Source: Trichopria drosophilae (Eukaryota; Arthropoda; Insecta; Hymenoptera; Diapriidae). From it: a stretch of DNA of 64,000 nt. The first letter of the stretch is position 1; every line of letters starts with the position of its first letter. The notes beneath the pieces were generated by a model, which did not search any database, was not told the DNA's origin, and worked only from the letters and a program-made list of their open reading frames with translations. The position numbers and the translations under genes were made by a program. Below, piece after piece: positions 12,578 to 21,907 of this stretch. The stretch is from assembly GCA_030407085.1 (NCBI GenBank), contig CM059585.1:567001-631000 (forward strand). Direction: 5' to 3'.

Positions 12578-13158
12578 TACCCCAACAACAATAAAAAAAT
12601 TTCCTGTTTGCCCTATAAGAGTCAATTCTGGAATCCTGGTAGGAATTTCGCTCCAGAGTCCACATACGACCGCCAAAACATCCAATTTGGTCTAGTTTTT
12701 GAGATGTTGAAGGTCAAATGAGTAAAAAATACAGTTTCAGATATTTTGACCATCTATTCACAGCCTACAAAAAAGTGCAGTCCCACTGTACGATTCAATT
12801 CTGATAAGATTTTTCACACAAAATCCAAACATGTACACCAAATTTTGATGTGCACCCAGTTTATAAAAAAAATTGAAGGTCAAAGGGAACAAATATCATG
12901 TTTTTTGACGTTTTTCATACGTATACTATAGAATGTTATGCAAAAAAAAACTAAAAAAATGCAAAATGGCGGAAAAAACTTTTGGACATTCGAATCATTT
13001 CAAAATCAGAACAAAATATCTCAAATCGAGATTTTTTACTCCCTTGACCTTCAAATTAGCCAAAAAGTAGGTCCATTTCAATATTTTGATGTACTTATTT
13101 TGAGTCTGCTGGAAATTTCGACTGTTACTTATGGACAAAAAATTTTTGTTGGGCTGTG
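12578..13158. mobile_element. Decayed foldback element (about 580 bp)
   Basis: The block at about 12690-12755 (TTTTTGAGATGTTGAAGGTC then AGTAAAAAAT) recurs as its reverse complement at about 13005-13075. The outer parts are also weakly complementary: the left end begins CCCCAACAACAAT and the right end closes with TTTTTGTTGGGCTGTG. The arms have diverged considerably, so the element is old. Confidence 0.5.
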
Positions 13159-14326
13159 AAATTTGTATGTATTTCTAATGAGTAAGTGTTTTGAATTATT
13201 GTAGCTTTTCTATACTGTGCTTTGGTATCTCTCGCACTCTTACACCATTTTCAATAATATATTTCTTGACAAATTAAAATTTATTAAATTTGCTTTATAG
13301 CTACTTTTATAGTCATCAGCCAATAAACAAGACATTAGTGACGAACAATGAAAATTAAAAAGGACTGATCATATTTTCAAAATTCGGGAACTTTATGATA
13401 ACTAAATTTTTAAATTGATTTTTCTAGCAAGTAATTCTAATTAGCATATATAATTTCCGACAAAGTTCCAAAGACATTGGTTTAATATTGATAAAAGATA
13501 CTCTGACTTGAGAAAAAATAATTCTTTATTAACCCCCCCCCCCTCTATTTTGAAAAACTGTATCAAGCCATTAGTATCACTTTGACAGTGCTTGAATTTC
13601 AGAAAAGTCATGATTATAGCAAAGTTCTAGCATTGATTTCCAGTTTATCGCTTGACTATATGTTAGAATCCCCTTAAGAAGATAAAATCGGCCAGTCGAT
13701 AAAGGAGTAATGTTGGTTATAAAATGGTTATACTCTTTTTAAAATAGAAGCCGACTTTTTTAGCTTGCTGTGATGTGGGAATTTGCAATTGTAAAATTGA
13801 GGCAATTTTATTTATTGGTTAATTTGTAATTTTCTGATTTAAACGGATTTTACTTTCCTTTACGAAATGAAAATTGAACTTTTTAACGCTTGCAGAACTA
13901 TCAGACTTCTCATATGTTGTTTTGTGACAGCTGATTGTGAATTTGATATCCCTACAAATTTCAACATTCAAAATAGCGCATAACAATGGCCGACAGAATA
14001 TTGTCAACGAAAATTCTTTTTCAAAGTATGACTATTTTGTAATTAATCTGATGTATCTTTAGAAACATATTAAACGTAACGATACATTTATTATATATTA
14101 TTCTTTTAACAATAACAAATATTTTCAGCGCTGGTAAAAATGTCTGTCACTCGTTCAAAAATTGTAAATTATTCTATATAATTTTGCAAGAATCATTTGT
14201 CTTGCTTATTTCAAATAATTAAGATAAATAAATTCAAAGAAAATATTCTCATCTCTTCTTTGTATTTCAACATAATGTAGTTTTCATACATGCATTTTTT
14301 ATGATTTGAAAGAAAAATTGTTTTGA
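13159..14326. other. AT-rich non-coding DNA
   Basis: No gene was found. A run of 13 C residues lies near 13532-13544 and is the only striking simple sequence. Confidence 0.45.
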
Positions 14327-15194
14327 CATAAATCCTTTTCGTCTCAGAACTCCGAATTTGGGTAGAACTTTCAACGTTGTAATTTGTGTTCCAAAAGTCG
14401 TTAAAAAACATTGAAATAAGTAAAAATCAATAGATTTGGACCTCCTCTTTCAAATGCCGTGATCAGAATCAGGCGTCAATTTCAAAGAAAAAAGTTATGA
14501 TCATTTTTTTGTTTAAATCTATATTGTGGGATTTTTGTCAGAAAATCAAAATGATGGCTTCAAGATGGCATCTGCAAGTTGTAATTTCGATTTTTCTGAC
14601 ACAATTATTGATTTTTTGACCACGTAATGATTGAAATCATGGAGAATTTGATTGTGATTTAGTTGAGCATGATTATTATTCATTCAAAACCTAATACAAA
14701 TACAATTGCGGCCTATCAATGATTAGTTTATAATCTAAAAATGGATGATAATAATTACTTTTCCATCCCAATTCTCCATGATTTAAACCGTTACATGTTC
14801 TAATAATCGATATTTGTGTCCCAAAATGCAAAATTATAATTTGCACACGCCATATTGAAGCCGCCACTTTGTTCTTTGAAAAATCTGACGGGAAAAGACA
14901 GGGTTAATCAAAAAGATGCGAGTAGTTCGTTTTTCAGTGATCAGCATTGCCCTTTTCAACGCCAAAACAGCGATTCTTGCGAAGAAACATCGAAAAAATC
15001 AGTATTTTTTGAACAAAATGATCAGAACATTTTTCTTTGAAGTCACCGGCTGCTTCGGACCACGGCATTTGAAAGAGGAGGTCCAAATCTATCGAGTTTG
15101 ACTAATTTCAATGTTTTCTAACGATGTTTGGAACAAGAGATACAGTCTTGAAAGTTGTGTCTAAATTGCAGACTTTCGGGACTAAAAGGGTTAA
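14327..15194. mobile_element. TTAA-type foldback MITE (piggyBac-like ends), copy 1
   Basis: The right end reads AAAAGGG immediately followed by TTAA at 15191-15194. The left end has the diverged counterpart CCTTTTCGTCTC preceded by TAAA. The arms are about 200 bp each. Both carry, in inverse orientation, AACTTTCAA, AACATTGAAAT and GATTTGGACCTCCTCTTTCA. The inner region is palindromic as well. TTAA targets with CCC-starting ends are characteristic of piggyBac-related non-autonomous elements. The same family recurs at 56514-56721 and 63804-64000. Confidence 0.65.
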
Positions 15195-16323
15195 CAACTT
15201 GAAATAATATATGAATTATGTTCGTAAAATATATAATACGAAATAATTATTCAAGTTCATATTTACAAATCAAAACATTTATAATCAATACCTGAAACCA
15301 GGAAGACGTTGATGGAATTTATAATCCGCGACAGCTCACAGAAAGTTCTGTACGGTTCATTCGTCCGATATCGGAAGTTACAAATGAAAAACTTCAGGTT
15401 AATCTCGAACGAAATCAATCTTTGGCATATTTGGAAAACATTTTTCAATTGGAAGTTTGTGTTCTAAAGCATAATGCGCATTGGTACAATCACTAATTTC
15501 AAGTTATAATAAAATTCAAAAAATATTTTATTATGATATTTAATTTGAACATAATTGAAATGGATAACATTTTAATTTCTGATTAAATACTGAAATTATC
15601 TGTAACAAATAGATGTGGAATTCCCTCAGCACTCTTTATTTCGAAGTAATCAATGGAGAAGACATATATTTAAAAGTGGATATCTATTGAGGAGAAAAGC
15701 ATTCGGACCTAGTAAATCAAGATAAGAGCTCATAAACCATTTTTATGATCTACACGCTTACTTTTACAGTGTTTTGAAAGAAAACATCGATAAGTTGATT
15801 TCGCTGCTGCCTTATGCGATTTATCTTGTGCCTTCAATAATGCTTCTCTCTTTTATCTAAGTATATAGCGAAGGAGCAAACTGAATTAAATAACTGATTT
15901 CCATCATGCTGAAACTATTTTCTTCCTTAGTTAGTCAAATCTGGAATTATCTTATGTAATGAAACCATTCTTTTTTTATTCTTTTTTTAAACAAACCAAT
16001 TTTTAGTTTTGGTATTAGTAGAATTCGCATTATTGAACTGAGTATAGTGCTTTTCAACAGTGACAATCCTTGTCGTATTAACACGAATACTTTTTGCCCG
16101 TAAAAAATATTGTAACTGCTATAACTTTTAGCATTTCTTTATTCACCGTTTCAAGCATACATTTTTCGTTGCATAGAAAACAGCTGAAAATTGTTACTCG
16201 GGTGGAATTTTTCTCAATGATATTGAGAGACCATCGATAAGACAAAATTTAAAAAAATTAAATAAAGGGGGGAGACAAAAACCGCCACAATCGTGTCTTT
16301 GCATTAGGCAGAGATCAGTATTA
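15195..16323. other. AT-rich non-coding DNA
   Basis: No gene was found. The 3' boundary is the truncated LTR of the BEL element. Confidence 0.5.
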
Positions 16324-16695
16324 TGTTTCACTCTCAATGCTTTATTTCAGCAATACAGGGCACAACACTGTAATCCAAAGGGATGGTGCACTCGCGACAA
16401 CCGAAGATTTTTAATATTTTCCACCGTATATAACCACGTTGCGCAGAGTTCGACGCGACAGAAAACCTGTGCAGAATCGAAGTCGATGTTTCGGATGCTA
16501 CAGGAAGAATGGCAAGAAACCGCACGTGTTACGCCGGAAAACGCGCAATTGAAACCAAAGAAAAGAGGTCGCCAGAGGCGTCGGAAAATAGCGCCTTTCT
16601 TAAGGCGATTCGCAAATAATACAAACTAACTAAATTCGCCGGAGCGGCATGTCGAAACGGCGCGCTTATGAAAATAATAGTTCCATATTTGAACA
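16324..16695 (-). repeat. BEL/Pao 3' LTR lacking the U5 segment
   Basis: This 372-bp copy looks identical to 27495-27866. On the minus strand it begins TGTTCAAATATGG at 16695 and stops at 16324. That is 17 nt beyond AATAAA (16341-16346, minus strand) at the dinucleotide CA, exactly where a transcript would be cleaved and polyadenylated. The 65-bp U5 segment of the other LTR is missing here. Alternatively the LTR is really 372 bp and the primer-binding site is displaced, but TGG would then lie about 70 nt from the LTR, which is unusual. Confidence 0.8.
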
Positions 16696-16697
16696 TA

Positions 16698-16706
16698 CCG
16701 CCCCCC
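16698..16706 (-). promoter_or_regulatory. Polypurine tract of the BEL element
   Basis: The minus strand reads GGGGGGCGG directly upstream of the 3' LTR. This is the expected place for the primer of plus-strand DNA synthesis. Confidence 0.65.
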
Positions 16707-16737
16707 GTGAGCCACGCAGGGCTCGCAACGACTTAAC

Positions 16738-17109
16738 CTAAGAATTGCCGAGCGCAATCGGCAAAAGCGCGATCTGCGTGATCGGCCGCTTGAGAGTAGT
16801 ATATTGCGTGAGAAGAGTAACCACTCGCGTGAGGCCATCGTTACCCGGATGACATTCCGTGACGCGCGCCAACGGCCATTTTGTCGGTGGTAAGTTCGGA
16901 CGCTTGACTAATACTAATTTGCCTTCGGTAATTGGATCCTTCGCAAGCTGCCATTTAGAACGATGCTGCAAGGAGAGTAAATAGTCCGCGGACCATAAGC
17001 GCCAAAAATGTTCAACCATTTGTTGAACGGCTTGCCATCGTGATAAACGATTCGGAGCAATGTCTAAAAGAGATGGCTCAGGTACAGCATTCAACGGCCC
17101 GCCAATCAA
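16738..17109 (-). pseudogene. BEL/Pao pol C-terminus (DUF5641-type), separated from pol by the LINE
   Basis: The minus-strand frame from 17109 to the TAG at 16738-16740 encodes the domain that follows the integrase core in BEL elements. Recognisable parts are RWQAVQQMVEHFWRLW, the WQLAKDPITEGKLVLVK block, PPTKWPLARV, and a tail ending IALLPIALGNS. The codon run resumes after the LTPGHFLI break at 21910, showing that the two pieces were one gene. An open frame reads further upstream to 17229, but that part is antisense LINE sequence. Confidence 0.88.
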
Positions 17110-18595
17110 AGCCTTACAGCAAGAGAATGGACGACTCCGAAGCGGACTAGCAGAAGCGGAAGCTAAGATGGAAAAATTGGCGAAGGCCAGGGAAGTAGCC
17201 TCAGAAAATAGATGCGAACAGTGTGCCAATATCCAGAAGAATAGCCGAAGAAGATTAGAGTTAAAGGCAAATGAGAGCTACACAATATTCCGCACTATCA
17301 CAGAAGAGGACTGGAATACGGAAGTCTTCCCGAGAGTAAAGACCGTCTCGGGTAACATCTGGGAAGCTCCGTGGACGCGTGACATCGTAATACCCTGCAA
17401 AGTTAATATAACATCCGACGACAGCCTAATCGACAGCGCTATCAACATCTTTGGCGGAAGGCAGGGCCTGTTAATGCAGGGAAGCAAGGCGGGGAAAGTA
17501 CTGACGATGCAGCAAACCATGGGTTTCCCAAAAGCCGACGGAAGCCGCGTTCGGTTATCCAGGCACATCTTCTACATCATACTCAGCGCCAAACCACCAG
17601 GCAGTGAAGAGTACGAACAGGACTTGTTCAAGGCACTGGCGGCCCTTAAGAAAAGTATCACAAGTGGAAATAATAAGATTATCGTCGCACCAGATCTGGG
17701 AGGTGTGACAGGCCTCAAGCTCTCACAAATGTTAGAGTATCTGTTTGCAGACACGGATGTGCGCGTGGAATTATGCAAAACAGAGCTGCGCCAGACTGAG
17801 GGTAGCAAACAACATCGATCGAATGCGATTAGTACAAACGAGAAAGACACCAAGAAAGACTCCCGAAAAAAGCAGGAAGCCCTCATTCCACTTGTGATCC
17901 AGGCGAAAGGAAAAAATTACGCAGACGTGCTGAAGCAGGTTAAACTCTCTGTTCACCCACATGGGTTAGGGGTGGATGTTGACAAGACCAGAAAAACGAA
18001 GAACGGTGACCTCTTGGTTTTTGTTAAGAACGGCATGGAAAAGGTCGAGATCTTAAAAAAAGCACTACAGGATAAGCTACCAGACATGAACACGCACCTC
18101 CTTGTAAAGAAGAAGGTCCTGCATATAAGGGGCATGGACGCCACGACAACTGCTGTCGATATTCAGGAGGCGATCTGTGATGAATTCCAGTTATCCAAAG
18201 AAACGTTCGAGGTCAGAGCGCTTAGGCCGGCATTTGGGAACAGGCAGAATGCTACAATTGTGCTCAGAGCCAATGAGGCAGAGAAGATGATCCAGAAAGG
18301 CTCGATTAGGATAGGAGAATGGTCAAGCTCCCGGATAGTAGAAAGGAAAAAGGAGGAATACTGTCACAGATGCTGGGAACCAGGACGCGTACAGTCTCAA
18401 TGTCAAGGACCGGACAGAAGAAACCTGTGTATGCGATGTGGGGAAGAGGGGCACAAAGCCTGGGAGTGCAGAAATGACCCATACTGCGTGCGATGTCGTG
18501 AAAAGGGCCATAAATTTAATGACAATCGAGGGCACGGGAAGACCGCAGAAATAGACAACGAAAGTGAAAGTCCTACAGATAAACACGGCCCGTAG
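17060..18595 (+). CDS. LINE ORF1 (Gag-like, CCHC zinc knuckles), with a chimeric start
   Basis: ORF1 proteins bind the LINE RNA. The frame is open for 511 codons. The first 16-17 codons (17060-17109) are not LINE sequence: they are antisense BEL pol that happens to supply an ATG. LINE-derived sequence begins at about residue 17 with a charged, probably coiled-coil stretch (to about residue 60). Zinc knuckles lie at the C-terminus. At 435-448 the first has Arg where the conserved His belongs (CHRC..GRV..C). At 457-470 the second is a complete CX2CX4HX4C. At 476 onward the third has CVRC..GH but lacks the final Cys. The end overlaps ORF2 by 32 nt in another frame, as in other R1-clade elements. 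Confidence 0.85.
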   Translation: MSKRDGSGTAFNGPPIKALQQENGRLRSGLAEAEAKMEKLAKAREVASENRCEQCANIQKNSRRRLELKANESYTIFRTITEEDWNTEVFPRVKTVSGNIWEAPWTRDIVIPCKVNITSDDSLIDSAINIFGGRQGLLMQGSKAGKVLTMQQTMGFPKADGSRVRLSRHIFYIILSAKPPGSEEYEQDLFKALAALKKSITSGNNKIIVAPDLGGVTGLKLSQMLEYLFADTDVRVELCKTELRQTEGSKQHRSNAISTNEKDTKKDSRKKQEALIPLVIQAKGKNYADVLKQVKLSVHPHGLGVDVDKTRKTKNGDLLVFVKNGMEKVEILKKALQDKLPDMNTHLLVKKKVLHIRGMDATTTAVDIQEAICDEFQLSKETFEVRALRPAFGNRQNATIVLRANEAEKMIQKGSIRIGEWSSSRIVERKKEEYCHRCWEPGRVQSQCQGPDRRNLCMRCGEEGHKAWECRNDPYCVRCREKGHKFNDNRGHGKTAEIDNESESPTDKHGP

Positions 18596-21530
18596 GCGCC
18601 CCGCCCACGACCTGGCAATAGCCACGGCTAGAGAGATGGGGGCAGGCCTAATCGTCGTCTGTGAACCAAATAGAAAAGCGATCAAGGACCAACTAGACTG
18701 GATGAGCGATGACAACCTGGACACAGCCATCAAGGTGCTCGACCCGGGCATCCCTGTGATAGGACAAGGAAAGGGCAAAGGGTTTACCTACATAACGACG
18801 CCTTCCTTCACTCTCTTCAGCTGCTATGCTTCGCCTAATCAGGACATCGGCGAGCTGGAAGACACCCTCGAAGATATCGGCGACAAGATGAGACATGGAC
18901 GTGTGGACGCTATCATCGCGGGCGACTTTAATGCCAAATCCCCACAGTGGGGTATGCACTCTACGGACGTCAGAGGTGCGGCGATGACAGAATGGATCGC
19001 CCAATGTGACCTGAGGATCAAGAACGAAGGCACAACACCAACCTTCGAGCGGGAAGGTTACGGGTCAATAATTGACCTCACCATGGCCACCGCAGACATA
19101 GCAGGCAGGATCCAGCAGTGGAAGGTCAGCGACAGGGAAACGCTCAGTGACCACAACTACATCGTGTTCAAGGTCAGTGATACCATCCAATCCTTGGGAC
19201 CACCTCCCACCCGGAATAGACCCTCGGGTTGGAACATCAACAAGATTGACCGAGAGATGCTAGAAAGGGCTATCGAACAAATAGAAGTGTCCCCGTATAC
19301 AACGACCGCAAAGGGATTCACAGCTACTCTGATGAAGATATGTCAGCAGTGCATGCCCAAAAAAAAGCCTTCCAAGGTGGGAACACCTGTATACTGGTGG
19401 AACCCGGAGATCGCGGGTTTAAGAAGAGAGTGCATCCAGGCAAGAAGGAGATATACGAGGTGCGGGAAGAATAAAGACCAGGAACAAAGGCGCCTCTGGT
19501 GGGAAACGCTATCAGACCTTAAGAGGAGGCTGACAAAGGCAATAAAAGCAGCAAAGAGGAGCGGTTGGAAAACGCTGTGTGACGAAGTAGACAACGACGT
19601 ATGGGGCAAAGGATACCAAATAGTCAGAAAGAGGCTACTGGGAAACCCCACCAAAGCAGCAATGACGATGGAGACTGTAGAAAGGGTTGCTGCACACCTT
19701 TTCCCCGAACACGAGGAAGTGAGATTCGACTGTCAGGTGACTATTGGCGCCGAGCCGTACACGCGGAGGGAGCTGCAAGAGGCGTGCAGAAAGCTACGGA
19801 ACGGGAAGTCGCCGGGTCCGAGCAATATTCCCTCGGAAATACTGAAGGAGGTGGCTGTGGGTAGACCGGACTACGTCCTCGAGGTCTACAATAGACTGGC
19901 CAATAGCGGGGAATTCCCGGCGATCTGGAAACGGGCCAGGCTCGTGCTTCTCAGGAAGGGAAAGAAATCAGCTGAAGAGCCTAGCTCGTACAGACCAATC
20001 TGCCTCCTTGACGCAGAGGGAAAGCTGGGCGAGCACTTGATTCTGGCCCGCCTGAAAAAAGAGCTGGAACGCACCGGAGATCTGGCGGAAAACCAGCACG
20101 GCTTCAGGGAGGGGAGACAAACGACGGGTGCCGTAAAAAAGGTCATGGAAGCAGCAGTACAGGCAGCGGCCCGTCCGAAGTATAGAAGACCTCTGTGTGC
20201 AGCCATCATGTTGGATGTCCGAAACGCCTTTAATAACGCCTCGTGGCAGGTCATTCTGGAGGCTCTACGGAGCAGGGGCGTGGCGGAAAACCTCATAGGT
20301 ATGATAGCCTCCTACCTATCGGAGCGAGTCATTATCCTGGAAGCGGAGGGGCAGTCCGACGTCAGGAGGGTGACAAGCGGGGTTCCACAGGGATCGGTGC
20401 TGGGTCCCATCCTCTGGAACATCCAGTACGACGATCTACTGAGAATGAAGCTACCAGACGGTGCAAAGATCGAGGGCTTCGCAGATGACGTCGCTGTTAT
20501 CGCTACAGCAGACAACGAGAGTCAGCTCATGGCTATAGCCAACACGTCCACCCTAAGAGTGGGAAGATGGATGAAGAGCCGGAAGTTAGAGCTTGCGCCG
20601 GAAAAGACAGAGGCGTTACTCTTGACGAACAAGAGGAAAATTGGCCCAGTACGCTTCAACGTCGAAGGGGTCGAGGTACAGCCGACGAACGCGGTGAAAT
20701 ATCTGGGAGTCTGGCTGGACCAGAAAATGACGTTTTCCCGCCACGTGAAAGAAGTGACCCAGAAAGCGGAAAAGACAATGACGGCTCTGGCCAGCCTCAT
20801 GCCAAACATCAGGGGCCCAAGACCATCCAAGAGAAGGATCCTAGCGAGCGTAGTCCACTCTCAGCTGCTGTATGCTGCCCCCGTCTGCGCAGACGCAATG
20901 AAAAGAGAGTACCTGCGGAAAAAAATGACCCGAGTTCAGAAGACCGTTTGCATCAGGATATGCAGCGGCTACCGTACGGTATCGGCGGAAGGCGCGAGGG
21001 TAATCGCTGGCATTCCCCCGATCGAGCTGCTGGCGAAAGAGAGGCAGCGCATATACGAGGGCGCCCTGAGACAGGAAGCTAGAGAAGATCTGTGGCATAG
21101 CTGGCAAGAAAAATGGGAAACGGGAAGACACGGCCGGTGGACATTTAGCCTCATCCCAGACGTGAAGTCGTGGGCAGAAAGAAACCATGGGGAGGTGGAT
21201 TACTTCTTGACACAGGCTCTATCAGGACATGGATGCTTCCGCAAGTATCTGTTTGACCGGAAAAAATCGATAAGCGATAAATGTCTCTATTGCTCGGAAA
21301 CAGACGACGCCAAACACACACTGTTCGCATGCACGAGATGGCAGGCCGAGAGAGACTCGTTCGCAGAGAAGACAAGATTACAGTTTAATCAGATGAATAT
21401 GATGACGGGCCTCCTCAGTTCCGAGGAAGGGTGGACGATAACCTACCAGACGATACGAGGAATCGTAGAAACAAAGGAGAGGGAAATAAGACTGATGATA
21501 AGACAAGAGCAGCATGATACGAGCACATGA
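18564..21530 (+). CDS. LINE ORF2: apurinic-type endonuclease and reverse transcriptase (R1 clade)
   Basis: This 988-codon frame is uninterrupted. The start given is a GTG in the ORF1 overlap; translation could instead depend on re-initiation or frameshifting. Endonuclease (1-200): E34 in VVCEPN, GDFNAKSPQWG at 120-130, DLT at 171 and SDHN at 195-198, all active-site positions of the family. Reverse transcriptase (about 400-680): SYRPICLLDAEGKLGE at 475-490, catalytic D551 in LDVRNAFN, SGVPQGSVLGP at 605-615 and FADDVAVIA at 639-647. A C-terminal CLYC..H..C zinc motif lies near 905-920. The enzyme nicks target DNA and primes cDNA synthesis there. All catalytic residues I could check are present. 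Confidence 0.93.
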   Translation: MKVLQINTARRRPAHDLAIATAREMGAGLIVVCEPNRKAIKDQLDWMSDDNLDTAIKVLDPGIPVIGQGKGKGFTYITTPSFTLFSCYASPNQDIGELEDTLEDIGDKMRHGRVDAIIAGDFNAKSPQWGMHSTDVRGAAMTEWIAQCDLRIKNEGTTPTFEREGYGSIIDLTMATADIAGRIQQWKVSDRETLSDHNYIVFKVSDTIQSLGPPPTRNRPSGWNINKIDREMLERAIEQIEVSPYTTTAKGFTATLMKICQQCMPKKKPSKVGTPVYWWNPEIAGLRRECIQARRRYTRCGKNKDQEQRRLWWETLSDLKRRLTKAIKAAKRSGWKTLCDEVDNDVWGKGYQIVRKRLLGNPTKAAMTMETVERVAAHLFPEHEEVRFDCQVTIGAEPYTRRELQEACRKLRNGKSPGPSNIPSEILKEVAVGRPDYVLEVYNRLANSGEFPAIWKRARLVLLRKGKKSAEEPSSYRPICLLDAEGKLGEHLILARLKKELERTGDLAENQHGFREGRQTTGAVKKVMEAAVQAAARPKYRRPLCAAIMLDVRNAFNNASWQVILEALRSRGVAENLIGMIASYLSERVIILEAEGQSDVRRVTSGVPQGSVLGPILWNIQYDDLLRMKLPDGAKIEGFADDVAVIATADNESQLMAIANTSTLRVGRWMKSRKLELAPEKTEALLLTNKRKIGPVRFNVEGVEVQPTNAVKYLGVWLDQKMTFSRHVKEVTQKAEKTMTALASLMPNIRGPRPSKRRILASVVHSQLLYAAPVCADAMKREYLRKKMTRVQKTVCIRICSGYRTVSAEGARVIAGIPPIELLAKERQRIYEGALRQEAREDLWHSWQEKWETGRHGRWTFSLIPDVKSWAERNHGEVDYFLTQALSGHGCFRKYLFDRKKSISDKCLYCSETDDAKHTLFACTRWQAERDSFAEKTRLQFNQMNMMTGLLSSEEGWTITYQTIRGIVETKEREIRLMIRQEQHDTST

Positions 21531-21887
21531 AAACTCATTTACTCATTTACTTATTTATTTATTCTAACTTATTAGAGAAGCAAGACTGAGTAGATGGATG
21601 GACGACGTATATACGAGATGGGCTTTAACCGCATTGTTCTTTGTTTAAATGTTTAAGACTTTAATTTATTTAATTTATTTAATTTATTATAGATAAAAGA
21701 CTGATCGCACAGATAAAACGAGACGGGCATTAATCGCCAGACAGTCCCCGTGTGGAAGGACTGCTAACGCGGTTTCCCACACGGCCGACCGATTCTTCGG
21801 GGAGGTTTTTTAGTCAGTAAGAATCTGACACTACCCTCATTCCATCTTAGAGGGTGTCATATGCAAGATTTTTCCTTCCCAACCCCC
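21531..21887 (+). other. LINE 3' untranslated region
   Basis: It lies between the ORF2 stop and the A tail. It starts with AT-rich TTTATTTATT repeats and ends with a GC-richer segment containing CACACGGCCGACCGATTC. In this clade the 3' UTR is usually what the reverse transcriptase recognises; no specific structure was worked out. Confidence 0.7.
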
Positions 21888-21907
21888 AAAAAAAAAAAAA
21901 AAAAAAA

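Noticed and set aside
16334..16525. 63-codon frame present identically in both LTRs
   Set aside because: The identity only reflects the LTR duplication; the frame has no protein features.
18323..21375. Several minus-strand open frames of 60-150 codons under the LINE
   Set aside because: They are antisense shadows of ORF1 and ORF2 caused by codon bias.
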